DNA from: Bacteroidota bacterium
Lineage (GTDB): Bacteria > Bacteroidota > Bacteroidia > JABEUT01
DNA length: 64,000 nt
Reading direction: 5' to 3'
NCBI GenBank assembly: GCA_013285655.1
Contig: JABDHI010000005.1
Location: 1-64,000, forward strand
Both the position numbers and the translations under genes were made by a program. The notes beneath the pieces were generated by a model. That model ran no database searches. It saw only the letters and a program-made list of their open reading frames with translations, and had not been told where the DNA came from. Every line of letters begins with the position of its first letter. Within the stretch, counting starts at the first letter, position 1. Of this stretch, positions 16,341 to 25,819 are shown one piece after another.

Positions 16341-17716
16341 TGGATTTTACAATGAGGATCATACGTAAATATTCAATTGCATTTATTTTGTTGCTTTGCT
16401 TTGCAGGCAATACGGCCTATGCACAAGATTCAACAAAAGTACTTTCATTAGATGACTGCATAAAACTTGCGTTGGAACAATCTACACAAGTATTGCGTAG
16501 CCAGGATTCTGTAGCGCTAACAGGAGCTGAATTAATGGGCGCTTATGGCCAGTTTTTACCCGACCTTAACTTTGGAGCAAATTATAGTTACTTAAGTGGC
16601 AACAACCTGTTAACTACCGGCCCGCCTACCCTAATCGACTCAAGGGTAAGCCAAATGAATTACCAACTTACCAGCACTGTAAATATTTTTAATGGCTTCT
16701 CTAATCAAGCTTCCTTGCAGGCCGCAACACAATCAAAATCTGCATCACAGTTTAATCTAGACCGTGTAAAGCAACAAATTGCTTTTGATATTACACAAAC
16801 CTTTCTGCAAATTATCCTCGACAGACGTATAGTGGAATATGGTAAACAAAATTTAGATGCATCCAGCAAACGCGAAGCGGAATTAGAAGAACAAACTAAT
16901 GTAGGACGTAGAGCTATTTCAGATCTTTACCAACAACAAGCTGAAACCAGCACCGATAATTTGTTTCTGATACAAGCAGACAACAAACTAAGGAATGATG
17001 TTATTTTAATATTACGCAAACTAAAAATAAGCCAGACAGACAAGTATAGTATTGGTACGCTTGTTATAGACACGTTACCGTTTGGCGGTGGATACCAAAA
17101 CGTACAAGACCTGGTAGACAAAGCAATTCAACAACGAGCTGATTTGAAGTCTTCTGCCGCTAGTGTATCTGCAGCACAGTGGGAAGTTAAGAATTTTGAA
17201 AGTGCTTACTATCCAAAAGTGTCATTAGAAGGGGGATTGGTTTCGAATGGTGGGTACTTTAATTATTTATATGTGAATGGTTCTGATGATCTCGGCCCAC
17301 AGGAACCTTTTGGCCGTGCATTATTTGGTCAAATTTATGGTGAGGCCGTTTTAAATGTATCATGGCATATTTTCGATAGGTTTTATAACAAAACCAATGT
17401 ACAAATTGCTAAGGTTTATGAACAGAATGCCCAATTGGCTAATGATGATCTTACAGTTCAAATTTCATCAGAAATTAAACAAGCCTATAACGATTATCTT
17501 GCAGCACTTCAACAGATTGAAACAGCTAAACGAGGCATAATTGCTGCCACACAAGCATACCAGGTAGTAAACGGACAATATGAGGTAGGTAAAGCCACTT
17601 TTGTAGAATTGTCAAATGCTCAAACCGTACTATTGCAATCTCAGGTTAATAAAGCGCAAGCCGATGTTAATCTATCTTTACAAAAGAAGATCATCAACTT
17701 CTATTTGGGGATATAA
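16340..17716 (+). CDS. TolC-family outer membrane efflux channel
   Basis: A 458-aa outer membrane factor with a signal peptide best seen from the second Met (MRIIRKYSIAFILLLCFAGNTAYAQ), so translation may begin at 16352 instead of 16340. Two repeats of long alpha-hairpins with Gln/Ala-rich heptads (SLDDCIKLALEQSTQVLRSQ; YQVVNGQYEVGKATFVELSNAQ) and beta segments (LNFGANYSYL) match TolC/OprM. It completes the tripartite pump encoded by the two preceding genes. No lipobox is present, so it is probably not a lipoprotein. Confidence 0.93.
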   Translation: MDFTMRIIRKYSIAFILLLCFAGNTAYAQDSTKVLSLDDCIKLALEQSTQVLRSQDSVALTGAELMGAYGQFLPDLNFGANYSYLSGNNLLTTGPPTLIDSRVSQMNYQLTSTVNIFNGFSNQASLQAATQSKSASQFNLDRVKQQIAFDITQTFLQIILDRRIVEYGKQNLDASSKREAELEEQTNVGRRAISDLYQQQAETSTDNLFLIQADNKLRNDVILILRKLKISQTDKYSIGTLVIDTLPFGGGYQNVQDLVDKAIQQRADLKSSAASVSAAQWEVKNFESAYYPKVSLEGGLVSNGGYFNYLYVNGSDDLGPQEPFGRALFGQIYGEAVLNVSWHIFDRFYNKTNVQIAKVYEQNAQLANDDLTVQISSEIKQAYNDYLAALQQIETAKRGIIAATQAYQVVNGQYEVGKATFVELSNAQTVLLQSQVNKAQADVNLSLQKKIINFYLGI

Positions 17717-17750
17717 TTTATCATCTGTAGCAGTACACTTTTTAGCTCAA

Positions 17751-17783
17751 TTTTGTAATATTCTCGTTTTATTATTATTTTTG
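17751..17783 (+). promoter_or_regulatory. Bacteroidetes-type promoter for the M48 peptidase gene
   Basis: TTTTG (17751-17755) and TATTTTTG (17776-17783) have a 20-base spacer, matching consensus. The ATG at 17803 follows 19 bases later. Confidence 0.65.
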
Positions 17784-17802
17784 AATCTACAAATCACTCT
17801 GT

Positions 17803-18678
17803 ATGTCAACCACTATAAATCGAGTTACCTATAAGGTACATCCTAAGGAAGAGACCTATTTCGCAATAAAAATATTCTTCAGCGTAATACTTTATTTCCT
17901 AATTATAAAGGGCTTAATTTCTCTCGGCACTGCAAATGAAAAAACTCGCTTAGTTGATGGAGTGTTTTTATTTTATGCAGTTCTACTAATACTTTACATA
18001 ATACTTCGGTTTGTTGTTTTAATTGGGTATTTAAAGGGCAATGCTGTTAAAATTTCATCAAAACAATTTCCTGATATATATAATATAGTTGTAAAGCAAT
18101 CTGCTGCACTTGGCTTAGATACTGTTCCCGATGTTTTTATTCTTCAGGCAGGAGGATTTCTGAATGCATTTGCCACACGTTTTGTGGGTACTAACTATAT
18201 TGTAATTTATTCTGATGTAATTGATTCAGCCTACCAGATAGACTTTAAAGTGGTAGAGTTTATAATTGGCCATGAAATGGGACATATAAAGCGCAAACAC
18301 ATTACAAAACGTCTATTATTATTTCCTGCAATAGTAATTCCATTTTTAGGCAGTGCGTATTCACGTGCCTGCGAATATACATGCGACAGAATAGGTTATG
18401 CACTATGCCCAGAGGGTGCAAAACCAGGAATGATTTTATTGGCTGCTGGAAAAGGATTATCTAAAAAAGTAAACGTACAAGCCTACATCGAACAAATTCA
18501 AACTGAAAGCGGGTTCACAAACTGGTTTGCAGAAAAACTACAATCGCACCCCAATTTAACCAAACGGGTTAATGCTTTTAATCAGTTAGTGCCCGCAAAA
18601 CCTGTTACTATGCAAGAGCCTGTAAAACTAAAAGACATCGTGCCTACAGACGATCATACCAAATTTATGCCTAAGTAA
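17803..18678 (+). CDS. M48-family zinc metallopeptidase
   Basis: The zinc motif HEMGH lies at about residue 156 and the third-ligand motif SRACEYTCDRIGY at about 190, the order seen in HtpX/Ste24-like M48 peptidases. Two transmembrane helices precede the catalytic domain (about 23-44 and 56-77), and a further hydrophobic stretch (LLLFPAIVIPFLG) follows the HEMGH helix. The catalytic domain should face the cytoplasm. Related proteins take part in membrane-protein quality control. The 157-aa gene starts six bases later and is probably co-transcribed. Confidence 0.9.
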   Translation: MSTTINRVTYKVHPKEETYFAIKIFFSVILYFLIIKGLISLGTANEKTRLVDGVFLFYAVLLILYIILRFVVLIGYLKGNAVKISSKQFPDIYNIVVKQSAALGLDTVPDVFILQAGGFLNAFATRFVGTNYIVIYSDVIDSAYQIDFKVVEFIIGHEMGHIKRKHITKRLLLFPAIVIPFLGSAYSRACEYTCDRIGYALCPEGAKPGMILLAAGKGLSKKVNVQAYIEQIQTESGFTNWFAEKLQSHPNLTKRVNAFNQLVPAKPVTMQEPVKLKDIVPTDDHTKFMPK

Positions 18679-18684
18679 TCCACC

Positions 18685-19158
18685 ATGAACCAGGGATCAG
18701 TAAAAGCAATTTTCGGTTTTGTTTTTGGCATAGCAATATGTGTTTTCTGGCAATTTGTTGTATTCGATAATATCGGCCAGGCATTCTCAGAGAAATTGAG
18801 TTCGTATTCAACAACCATTAACTCAGTGGGGAATAATGTATTACTAAATACTATGGTAGAGCAGGTAAATAAATCGTGCCCTATTACGCTTGACGCAGAA
18901 ACCAGAATGGATGGTGCAGAAGTAATTTCAAATGACAAAATACAATTCAACTATACCTTAACTCAAAAAGAGCAACACGAAGTAGATGCGGCTAGCTTAC
19001 AGGCAAGGGTTCAACCCATACTGCTTGAAAACATGAAATCAAATGCCAGTTTCGAAGTCTTGCGTACGCAAAAAATCACAGTTGTCTTTAACTATAAAGA
19101 TAAGAATGGAGTATCTATTTTCAAAATAGTTATCACTCCTCAACAATATACCAACTAG
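18685..19158 (+). CDS. Hypothetical membrane-anchored protein paired with M48 peptidase
   Basis: The 157-aa protein has one N-terminal hydrophobic segment (AIFGFVFGIAICVFWQFVVF) followed by a soluble domain with beta strands (IQFNYTLTQKEQHEV; ITVVFNYKDKNGVSIFKIVI). No family is recognised. Two Cys are present but not paired as a motif. The six-base gap to the peptidase gene suggests it assists or regulates that peptidase, which is inference. An overlapping minus-strand ORF is a shadow. Confidence 0.75.
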   Translation: MNQGSVKAIFGFVFGIAICVFWQFVVFDNIGQAFSEKLSSYSTTINSVGNNVLLNTMVEQVNKSCPITLDAETRMDGAEVISNDKIQFNYTLTQKEQHEVDAASLQARVQPILLENMKSNASFEVLRTQKITVVFNYKDKNGVSIFKIVITPQQYTN

Positions 19159-19199
19159 GCCAGGTTAGTTCACTAAAATCATACCCTAATATTCAGTAA

Positions 19200-19231
19200 T
19201 TTGGATTTAGGGAACAGGTTTACTATATTCG
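19200..19231 (+). promoter_or_regulatory. Promoter of first BNR-propeller paralogue
   Basis: TTTG (19200-19203) and TATATTCG (19224-19231) have a 20-base spacer. The stretch is conserved before the second paralogue (22553-22584), including GGTTTACTATATTCGAT between and around the boxes. Confidence 0.65.
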
Positions 19232-19250
19232 ATGTAAATTTCCCTTAACT

Positions 19251-22200
19251 ATGAAGAAGTATTCTTACTCCCTGGCAATCATTTCTTTGCTATTCTCTTT
19301 CAGTTTATTTGGTCAAGACTGGAGAGTTATGATGAAAGACCCTAAGTACAATGTACACGATGTACAAAGAGCATTTTATAAATGGTATGCTTACCAACAG
19401 AAACACAATAAGGCCTTCAAGGCTCATAAAAGAGCAGGTGACGACGAGGAAGAGGAGAACGGAGCCTTTACTCAATTCAAACGTTGGGAATGGTTCTATG
19501 TAAAGCGTACCTTCCCTACCGGTAACCGAATTAACCCTGCGGTACTTGAAAGAGATTACAATAATTATTTAGCCGGCTTTAATAAAAAAAGAAGTACAAG
19601 GCAGGTTATGGCTACATCGAGCTGGCATTATATTGGCAGCACTGGCGACTCGGACCTATCAGGTGTAGGAAGAGTAAATCATATTCGTTATATGCCAGGC
19701 AACCCTAATACCATATTTGCATGTACACCCTCAGGTGGGCTATGGAAATCTACCAACAGTGGAGCAACCTGGACGAATACAACCGATCATCTTATTGACT
19801 TGGCTGTTGATGACATTGCAATTAACCCACTTAACCCCAATGTTCAGTATATTGGTATGGGCGATGGTGATGGTGGTTACGCAGGTTATACACCAAGTAC
19901 AGTAGGCGTATTGAAATCTATTGATGGTGGTGTTACATGGAACCCTTCAGGTTTATACTTGCAACTACCAAGTACCGGCCCTTCGGTTACTACCATACAA
20001 CAATTACTTATTAACCCTGTGGATACTGCAGTACTTTTTGCTGCTACAACTGCAGGTCTTTATTACACATCTAACAGCGGGCAAGCATGGACCAATGTAA
20101 TAACAGGCCATGACATCCGTGATGTTGAATTTATGGCCGGTCACCCTGATGTAGTATTTGCCTCCGGTTTTGATGGAACATTCTGGCGTTCGAATAACTA
20201 CGGAACATCTTTCACTCAAATTACCGGCGGCTGGACATCTACAGACAGGCTCGAAATCGGTGTAACAGCTGCCGATTCGGAATATGTTTACATATTAGCG
20301 GGAAATGCTAACACAGGTGGGTTCGATGGAATTTACTTATCGAAGGACGGTGGAAATACTTTCACTGCACAATCAACTAGCAGCTTATCAGTTAACCCAA
20401 TGGGTTGGAGTGATAAAGGCACCGATAAAAACACCGGACAAGCCTGGTATGACCTTTCAATAGCAATTTCGCCAACTAATAAGGACAGCGTAATTATTGG
20501 TGGCGTTGATATTTGGGCTTCATCAAACGATGGAGTAAGCTTTGGAACAAAGGATATTACTTCATGGGATAGAAACCCTTATGTACATGCTGATGTACAC
20601 TTTATAAATTACGAACCTGGTGGTGGCAAATATTTTATTGCTGCAACCGATGGTGGCGTATTTAAAGTCCCGCTTCCTGTTCCTACAACTACAGCTGCAA
20701 TGGCTGCCATGGATATTAATAATAACCTGAGCATCGCTCAGCAATATGGTATTGGCATTTCTCAATTAACATCTTCGTTATTCTTGAGTGGGTGGCAGGA
20801 CAATGGGACTAACCAATCTGCTGCAAGCAGCACTTCATGGCAGCAGGTGGTAGGTGGAGATGGCACATTATGTTTCATTGATTATACCAACGACAATAAT
20901 CAATATGCATCTTACCCTATGGGGACATTATACGCAAATATTGGTGGTGCCGGCTTTAACCAGGTTACAACCGGTTTGCCTACAACCGGCCCTTGGGTAA
21001 CAGAATATTTAGAGGATCCTGCAACTCCAAATACAATTTATTGCGGCTTCTCTGATGTTTATCAATCTACTAATCAGGGAACAGCTTGGACTCAAAAAAG
21101 CACTTGGGGTGGAACCGCTAACCTGAGCGAAATATCAGCTATAGCAATTGACTCTGCTGTTAACATCGATGTTTATGCAGGTGGCTATTCAGGAAGTACA
21201 AGTATGATACAGTTTACATCGAACATAAATGCCGGGACACCAACATGGACGGATATAAGTGCAGGCTTACCTGTTTCATCTGCGGCAATTAGTGCCATAG
21301 CCGTTAATCCAAAAAATCCTGCTGAGGTTTGGGTAACATTCTCTGGTTATAATGCCAATGCAAAAGTGTTCTACTCATCTAACGGAAATACAGCAACACC
21401 AACATGGACCAACCTTTCGGCTGGCTTACCTAACTTGCCTGTAAACTGTATTTTTTATGAAAGCGGAACCGCTGATGGTATTTATATTGGTATTGATGGC
21501 GGTGTTTATTATATGGATAACACCACCGGTGGCTGGGTAAATTACAGCGCAGGCCTGCCTAATGTAGTTGTATTGCAATTAGCTATGTTCAACGCTACCC
21601 ACGAATTAAGGGCCGCAACATTTGGAAGAGGAAGCTGGGCAACTCCGCATTGGACCCCTCCAACTATAGCGCCTACACCTATGTTTACAGGCTACCCTAC
21701 TACTTACTGCGTAAATGATACGGTACAATTTACCGACACTTCATCAGGCCAACCAACGAGCTGGTCATGGAGTTTCCAGAATGGTAACCCGGCAACATCA
21801 ACTTCACAAAATCCTGTAGTTGTGTATAATACTGCCGGTACTTATTCAGTATCGTTAACAGCAACAAATTCAATTGGCAGCAATAGTTTAACCAAATCAA
21901 ATTATATTGTTGTAAATCCAAACCCTGGCACACCAGTGGTTACCCAATCGGGGCAGGTGCTTACATGCAATACTGCCGCATCAACCTACCAATGGTATTT
22001 TGCGGGCACACCTATAGCCGGAGCTACCTCACAGACTTATGAGCCAACAGATTCGCTTACACTTGGAACCTATAGTGTAAAGATCACTAACCAATATGGT
22101 TGCGCATCAGACACCGGAGCATTCCAGGTAACGGTCACTTCTTCAATAAATGAAATTTCGCTGAACAATCAAGTAGAGACTTATCCTAACCCAACCAATG

Positions 22201-22409
22201 GTAAGCTTCAAATGGTTTTCACCTTCCCTTCAGGAAATTATAATTTAAAGATTGTGAACGTACTTGGGCAAACCATTTATAGCGATAACATTAGCATATC
22301 GGGTAAATATACCGGCAACATAGATATGTCAGATTATGGTAAAGGAGTTTATTTCTTAACTATAGCCGGCAAAAACTCTAAAGCCGAGAAGAAGATAATT
22401 GTGTACTAA
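19251..22409 (+). CDS. Secreted sortilin/BNR-type beta-propeller protein with PKD domain and T9SS sorting signal (copy 1)
   Basis: A 1052-aa secreted protein. The signal peptide is MKKYSYSLAIISLLFSFSLFGQ. Asp-box motifs (STNSGATW, SIDGGVTW, TSNSGQAW, SKDGGNTF) recur from about 160 to 700 and mark a VPS10/sortilin- or BNR-like propeller. A PKD domain follows (FTDTSSGQPTSWSWSFQNG, about 810-890), then an Ig-like segment (STYQWYFAGTPIAGATSQTY). The C-terminus is a T9SS type A domain (ETYPNPTNGKL ... GKGVYFLTI). No catalytic residues are evident. It is probably exported by T9SS and held on the surface or released, with carbohydrate- or protein-binding as possibilities. The next gene is a close tandem paralogue. 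Confidence 0.88.
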   Translation: MKKYSYSLAIISLLFSFSLFGQDWRVMMKDPKYNVHDVQRAFYKWYAYQQKHNKAFKAHKRAGDDEEEENGAFTQFKRWEWFYVKRTFPTGNRINPAVLERDYNNYLAGFNKKRSTRQVMATSSWHYIGSTGDSDLSGVGRVNHIRYMPGNPNTIFACTPSGGLWKSTNSGATWTNTTDHLIDLAVDDIAINPLNPNVQYIGMGDGDGGYAGYTPSTVGVLKSIDGGVTWNPSGLYLQLPSTGPSVTTIQQLLINPVDTAVLFAATTAGLYYTSNSGQAWTNVITGHDIRDVEFMAGHPDVVFASGFDGTFWRSNNYGTSFTQITGGWTSTDRLEIGVTAADSEYVYILAGNANTGGFDGIYLSKDGGNTFTAQSTSSLSVNPMGWSDKGTDKNTGQAWYDLSIAISPTNKDSVIIGGVDIWASSNDGVSFGTKDITSWDRNPYVHADVHFINYEPGGGKYFIAATDGGVFKVPLPVPTTTAAMAAMDINNNLSIAQQYGIGISQLTSSLFLSGWQDNGTNQSAASSTSWQQVVGGDGTLCFIDYTNDNNQYASYPMGTLYANIGGAGFNQVTTGLPTTGPWVTEYLEDPATPNTIYCGFSDVYQSTNQGTAWTQKSTWGGTANLSEISAIAIDSAVNIDVYAGGYSGSTSMIQFTSNINAGTPTWTDISAGLPVSSAAISAIAVNPKNPAEVWVTFSGYNANAKVFYSSNGNTATPTWTNLSAGLPNLPVNCIFYESGTADGIYIGIDGGVYYMDNTTGGWVNYSAGLPNVVVLQLAMFNATHELRAATFGRGSWATPHWTPPTIAPTPMFTGYPTTYCVNDTVQFTDTSSGQPTSWSWSFQNGNPATSTSQNPVVVYNTAGTYSVSLTATNSIGSNSLTKSNYIVVNPNPGTPVVTQSGQVLTCNTAASTYQWYFAGTPIAGATSQTYEPTDSLTLGTYSVKITNQYGCASDTGAFQVTVTSSINEISLNNQVETYPNPTNGKLQMVFTFPSGNYNLKIVNVLGQTIYSDNISISGKYTGNIDMSDYGKGVYFLTIAGKNSKAEKKIIVY

Positions 22410-22426
22410 ACGCAAGAAGGTTTAAT

Positions 22427-22460
22427 AAAAAGGCTCTGCAATATTGCAGGGCCTTTTTTA
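22427..22460 (+). terminator. Rho-independent terminator after BNR copy 1
   Basis: GGCTCTGCA-ATAT-TGCAGGGCC forms a 9-bp stem with one G-T pair, preceded by A residues and followed by TTTTTTA. Confidence 0.85.
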
Positions 22461-22552
22461 TTAAGTAATACTTCTGGATTTTTCAACACACCTAGAAAAA
22501 ACCATATTTTCTGGTACATCGATTTAGTATACTGTAAATAGTAGCCTTTATA

Positions 22553-22584
22553 TTTGGATTTTGGGCAAAGGTTTACTATATTCG
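22553..22584 (+). promoter_or_regulatory. Promoter of second BNR-propeller paralogue
   Basis: TTTG (22553-22556), a 20-base spacer and TATATTCG (22577-22584), nearly identical to the promoter of copy 1. The TATATTCG variant departs from TAnnTTTG in the same way in both copies. Confidence 0.65.
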
Positions 22585-22604
22585 ATTAAAAATTTCCCTG
22601 AATT

Positions 22605-25600
22605 ATGAAGAAGTATTCTTACTCCCTGGCAATTATTTCTTTGCTACTCTCTTTCAGTCTATTCGGTCAGGACTGGAGAGTTATGATGAATGACCCCAAG
22701 TATAATGTGCATGATGTGCAGAAAGCATTCTACAAATGGTATGCCGCTGAACAGAAGCACAACAAAGCCATAAGAGCCCATAAGCATGATGGTGATGATG
22801 AAGAAGAGGAGAATGGCGCATACACACAATTTAAACGTTGGGAATGGTTTTATGAAAGCCGTACCTTTCCTAGTGGAAACAGGCCTAACCCAGCAGTATT
22901 GGAAAGAGATTACAATAACTACTTAGCTGGTTTTAACAAGAGAAAAAACACCAGGCAAGCGATGGCAACATCAAGCTGGAGTTATATTGGAAATACAGGA
23001 GATGCAAACTTATCCGGTGTTGGAAGGGTAAATCACATACGATACATGCCGGGTAGCCCCAATACCATATTTGCTTGTACACCTTCAGGTGGTCTTTGGA
23101 AATCAACCAATGGAGGAACAAGCTGGACAACCAATACAGATCATCTTATTGACTTAGCAGTAGATGACATAGCCATCAATCCTCTTAACACCAACATACA
23201 ATACATTGCTATGGGTGATGGCGACGGTGGTTATGCCGGCTATACACCGAGCACTGTGGGCGTACTTAAGTCTATAGATGGGGGTATTACCTGGAATCCT
23301 ACAGGTTTATACCTGCAATTAGCAACTACAGGCCCATCTATTACTACTATACAACAATTGTTATTAAGTCCGAAAGATACAGCAGTACTTTTTGCTGCCT
23401 CTACCGGTGGCCTCTTTTATACTTCAAATAGTGGACAAAGCTGGACCAACGTTATACCAGGTCATGATATTCGCGACGTTGAGTTTATGGCTGGCCATAC
23501 CGATGTGGTATTTGCATCGGGTTTTGACGGCACTTTCTGGCGCTCTACTAACTATGGAACCTCATTTACACAAATTACCGGCTCTTGGACATCTTCTGAC
23601 AGATTAGAAATTGGTGTTACACCAGCCGATTCAGAATATGTGTACATATTAGCAGGCAATGCAAGCAACGGTGGTTTCGACGGAATTTATCTTTCTACCA
23701 ATGGTGGTACCACTTTTACTGCAAAATCTACCAGCAGCTTATCAGTTAACCCTATGGGTTGGAATGATAATGGAAGTGATAAAGCTACCGGCCAGGCTTG
23801 GTATGACCTATCTATTGCTATTTCACCAACTAATAAAGACAGCGTTATTATTGGTGGTGTTGATATTTGGGCCTCAGCAAACGATGGAGCCAGTTTCGGC
23901 TCAAAGGACATTACGTCTTGGGATGGTACACCATACGTTCACTCTGATATACATTACATAAATTATGAACCAGGCGGTGGAAAATATTTTATAGCGGCAA
24001 CTGATGGAGGTATTTTTAAAGTTACTTTTCCCGTATCAACAGCCAATGTTGTTGATTTAGGAAACAACTTAGGTATAGCTCAGCAATACGGTATAGGTAA
24101 TTCTCAAAAAACATCATCATTATTTATTACTGGCTGGCAAGATAATGGTACCAATCAATCTGCAGCAAGCAGTACAGCCTGGAAACAGGTTGAAGGAGGC
24201 GATGGCACATTATGCTTTATAGATTATACAAACGACCAGAACCAATACGCTTCTTATCCCCAAGGCACTTTATATGCGAGTACTAATGGTGGTGCTAGTT
24301 TTAACACTGCTACAAGTGGATTACCAACCAGTGGAGCACCATGGGTTGTTGAGTACTTAGAGGATCCAAAGACCCCGAACACTCTTTATTGTGGTTTTTC
24401 AGATGTATACCAATCAACAAATCAGGGTGGTAGCTGGACAAAGAAAAGCACCTGGGGTGGCACAGCAGGGTTAAGTGAAATATCAGCTATAGCTATTGAC
24501 TCATCTGCTAATACCGATGTTTATGCTGGCGGCTATTCAAATACTGCAAGCCAAATAGAATTCACTTCGAATATTACTGCGGCTACACCCACCTGGACAA
24601 ATATAAGCGCAGGTTTACCAACAACCAGCGCAGCAATTAGCGGTATAGCGGTTAATCCTAAAAACCCTGCACAGGTATGGGTAACTTTTTCGGGCTACAA
24701 TAGCACAGCAAAAGTTTTTTATTCAGCAAATGGCAACACTGCAACACCAACCTGGACAAACCTTTCTGCAGGCTTACCAAATTTACCTGTGAATTGCATA
24801 TTATATGAAAGCGGTACGGCAAACGGTGTATACATTGGTATGGATGGCGGTGTTTATTATATGGATAACACCACCGGCGGCTGGGTTAATTATAGCGCTG
24901 GCCTGCCTAATGTAGTAGTATTGCAATTAGCTATGTATAATGCAACACATACGTTAAGAGCGGCAACATTTGGCCGCGGCTCATGGGGAACTCCTCATTG
25001 GACTCCACCTACTATAGCACCTACCGCAATGTTCACCGGATATCCCACTGCATATTGTGTAAATGATACCGTGCACTTTACCGATACTTCATCTGGCCAA
25101 CCAACCAGTTGGTCATGGAGTTTCCAAAGTGGTAATCCTGCAACATCAACTGCCCAAAACCCGGTTGTTATATATAATACAGCAGGAACTTACTCTGTAT
25201 CACTCACAGCAACAAATGCCAAAGGCAGCAATTCATTAACGAAAACGAACTACATTGTTGTACATCCTGACCCGGGTACACCAGTCATTACTCAATCAGG
25301 AGAAACGCTTACCTGTAATACATCAGCATCCACCTACCAGTGGTATTTAGGTGGTGTTCCTATTGCAGGCGCAACATCACAAACGTACACCCAATCGCCA
25401 ACTTTAACATTAGGAACCTATAGTGTAAGTATCACTAGCCAATATGGCTGTGCATCTGGCGGAACATTCCAGGTAACAACACTTACTTCTCTTAGTGACT
25501 TATCACTTAACGATTTAGTAGAAACGTATCCTAACCCTACTAATGGTAAATTGCAGGTGGTCCTTAACTTACCATCAGGCAATTACAATCTGAAAATTGT

Positions 25601-25754
25601 AAATGTACTAGGGCAAACCGTTTACAGTGACAATCTTACTTTATCTGCCAAGTACACTGGTAATATTGACATGTCGGGTTATGGTAAGGGAGTTTATTTT
25701 TTAACTATTGAAGGCAAAGATTCTAAAGCGGAGAAGAAGATATTGGTTTATTAA
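22605..25754 (+). CDS. Secreted sortilin/BNR-type beta-propeller protein with PKD domain and T9SS sorting signal (copy 2)
   Basis: A 1049-aa tandem paralogue of the previous gene with the same order: signal peptide, Asp-box propeller, PKD, Ig-like segment, T9SS domain (ETYPNPTNGKLQ ... GKGVYFLTI). The N-terminal 20 codons are almost identical in DNA, and some inner blocks (GVYYMDNTTGGWVNYSAGLPN) are identical in protein. The most diverged parts are the segment near 475-490 (FPVSTANVVDLG against LPVPTTTAAMAAMD) and the Ig-like tail. A separate promoter and terminator show the two are independent units. Divergence at synonymous sites rules out a very recent copy. Confidence 0.88.
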   Translation: MKKYSYSLAIISLLLSFSLFGQDWRVMMNDPKYNVHDVQKAFYKWYAAEQKHNKAIRAHKHDGDDEEEENGAYTQFKRWEWFYESRTFPSGNRPNPAVLERDYNNYLAGFNKRKNTRQAMATSSWSYIGNTGDANLSGVGRVNHIRYMPGSPNTIFACTPSGGLWKSTNGGTSWTTNTDHLIDLAVDDIAINPLNTNIQYIAMGDGDGGYAGYTPSTVGVLKSIDGGITWNPTGLYLQLATTGPSITTIQQLLLSPKDTAVLFAASTGGLFYTSNSGQSWTNVIPGHDIRDVEFMAGHTDVVFASGFDGTFWRSTNYGTSFTQITGSWTSSDRLEIGVTPADSEYVYILAGNASNGGFDGIYLSTNGGTTFTAKSTSSLSVNPMGWNDNGSDKATGQAWYDLSIAISPTNKDSVIIGGVDIWASANDGASFGSKDITSWDGTPYVHSDIHYINYEPGGGKYFIAATDGGIFKVTFPVSTANVVDLGNNLGIAQQYGIGNSQKTSSLFITGWQDNGTNQSAASSTAWKQVEGGDGTLCFIDYTNDQNQYASYPQGTLYASTNGGASFNTATSGLPTSGAPWVVEYLEDPKTPNTLYCGFSDVYQSTNQGGSWTKKSTWGGTAGLSEISAIAIDSSANTDVYAGGYSNTASQIEFTSNITAATPTWTNISAGLPTTSAAISGIAVNPKNPAQVWVTFSGYNSTAKVFYSANGNTATPTWTNLSAGLPNLPVNCILYESGTANGVYIGMDGGVYYMDNTTGGWVNYSAGLPNVVVLQLAMYNATHTLRAATFGRGSWGTPHWTPPTIAPTAMFTGYPTAYCVNDTVHFTDTSSGQPTSWSWSFQSGNPATSTAQNPVVIYNTAGTYSVSLTATNAKGSNSLTKTNYIVVHPDPGTPVITQSGETLTCNTSASTYQWYLGGVPIAGATSQTYTQSPTLTLGTYSVSITSQYGCASGGTFQVTTLTSLSDLSLNDLVETYPNPTNGKLQVVLNLPSGNYNLKIVNVLGQTVYSDNLTLSAKYTGNIDMSGYGKGVYFLTIEGKDSKAEKKILVY

Positions 25755-25771
25755 ACAAAAATATAGACAAT

Positions 25772-25805
25772 AAAAAAGCCCCGACCTAGTTCGGGGCTTT
25801 TTTAT
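25772..25805. terminator. Bidirectional terminator between convergent genes
   Basis: AAAAAAGCCCCGA-CCTAGT-TCGGGGCTTTTTT forms a strong GC stem flanked by A and T tracts. It can end transcription of both BNR copy 2 and the leftward acyl-CoA dehydrogenase gene, whose stop lies 15 bases away. Confidence 0.92.
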
Positions 25806-25819
25806 TTAAACCCAGGCTC

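Noticed and set aside
19251-22409. Neuraminidase (sialidase) activity for the BNR-type proteins
   Set aside because: Asp-box repeats alone do not show sialidase activity. The Arg triad and F-R-I-P motif were not found, so only a propeller is called.
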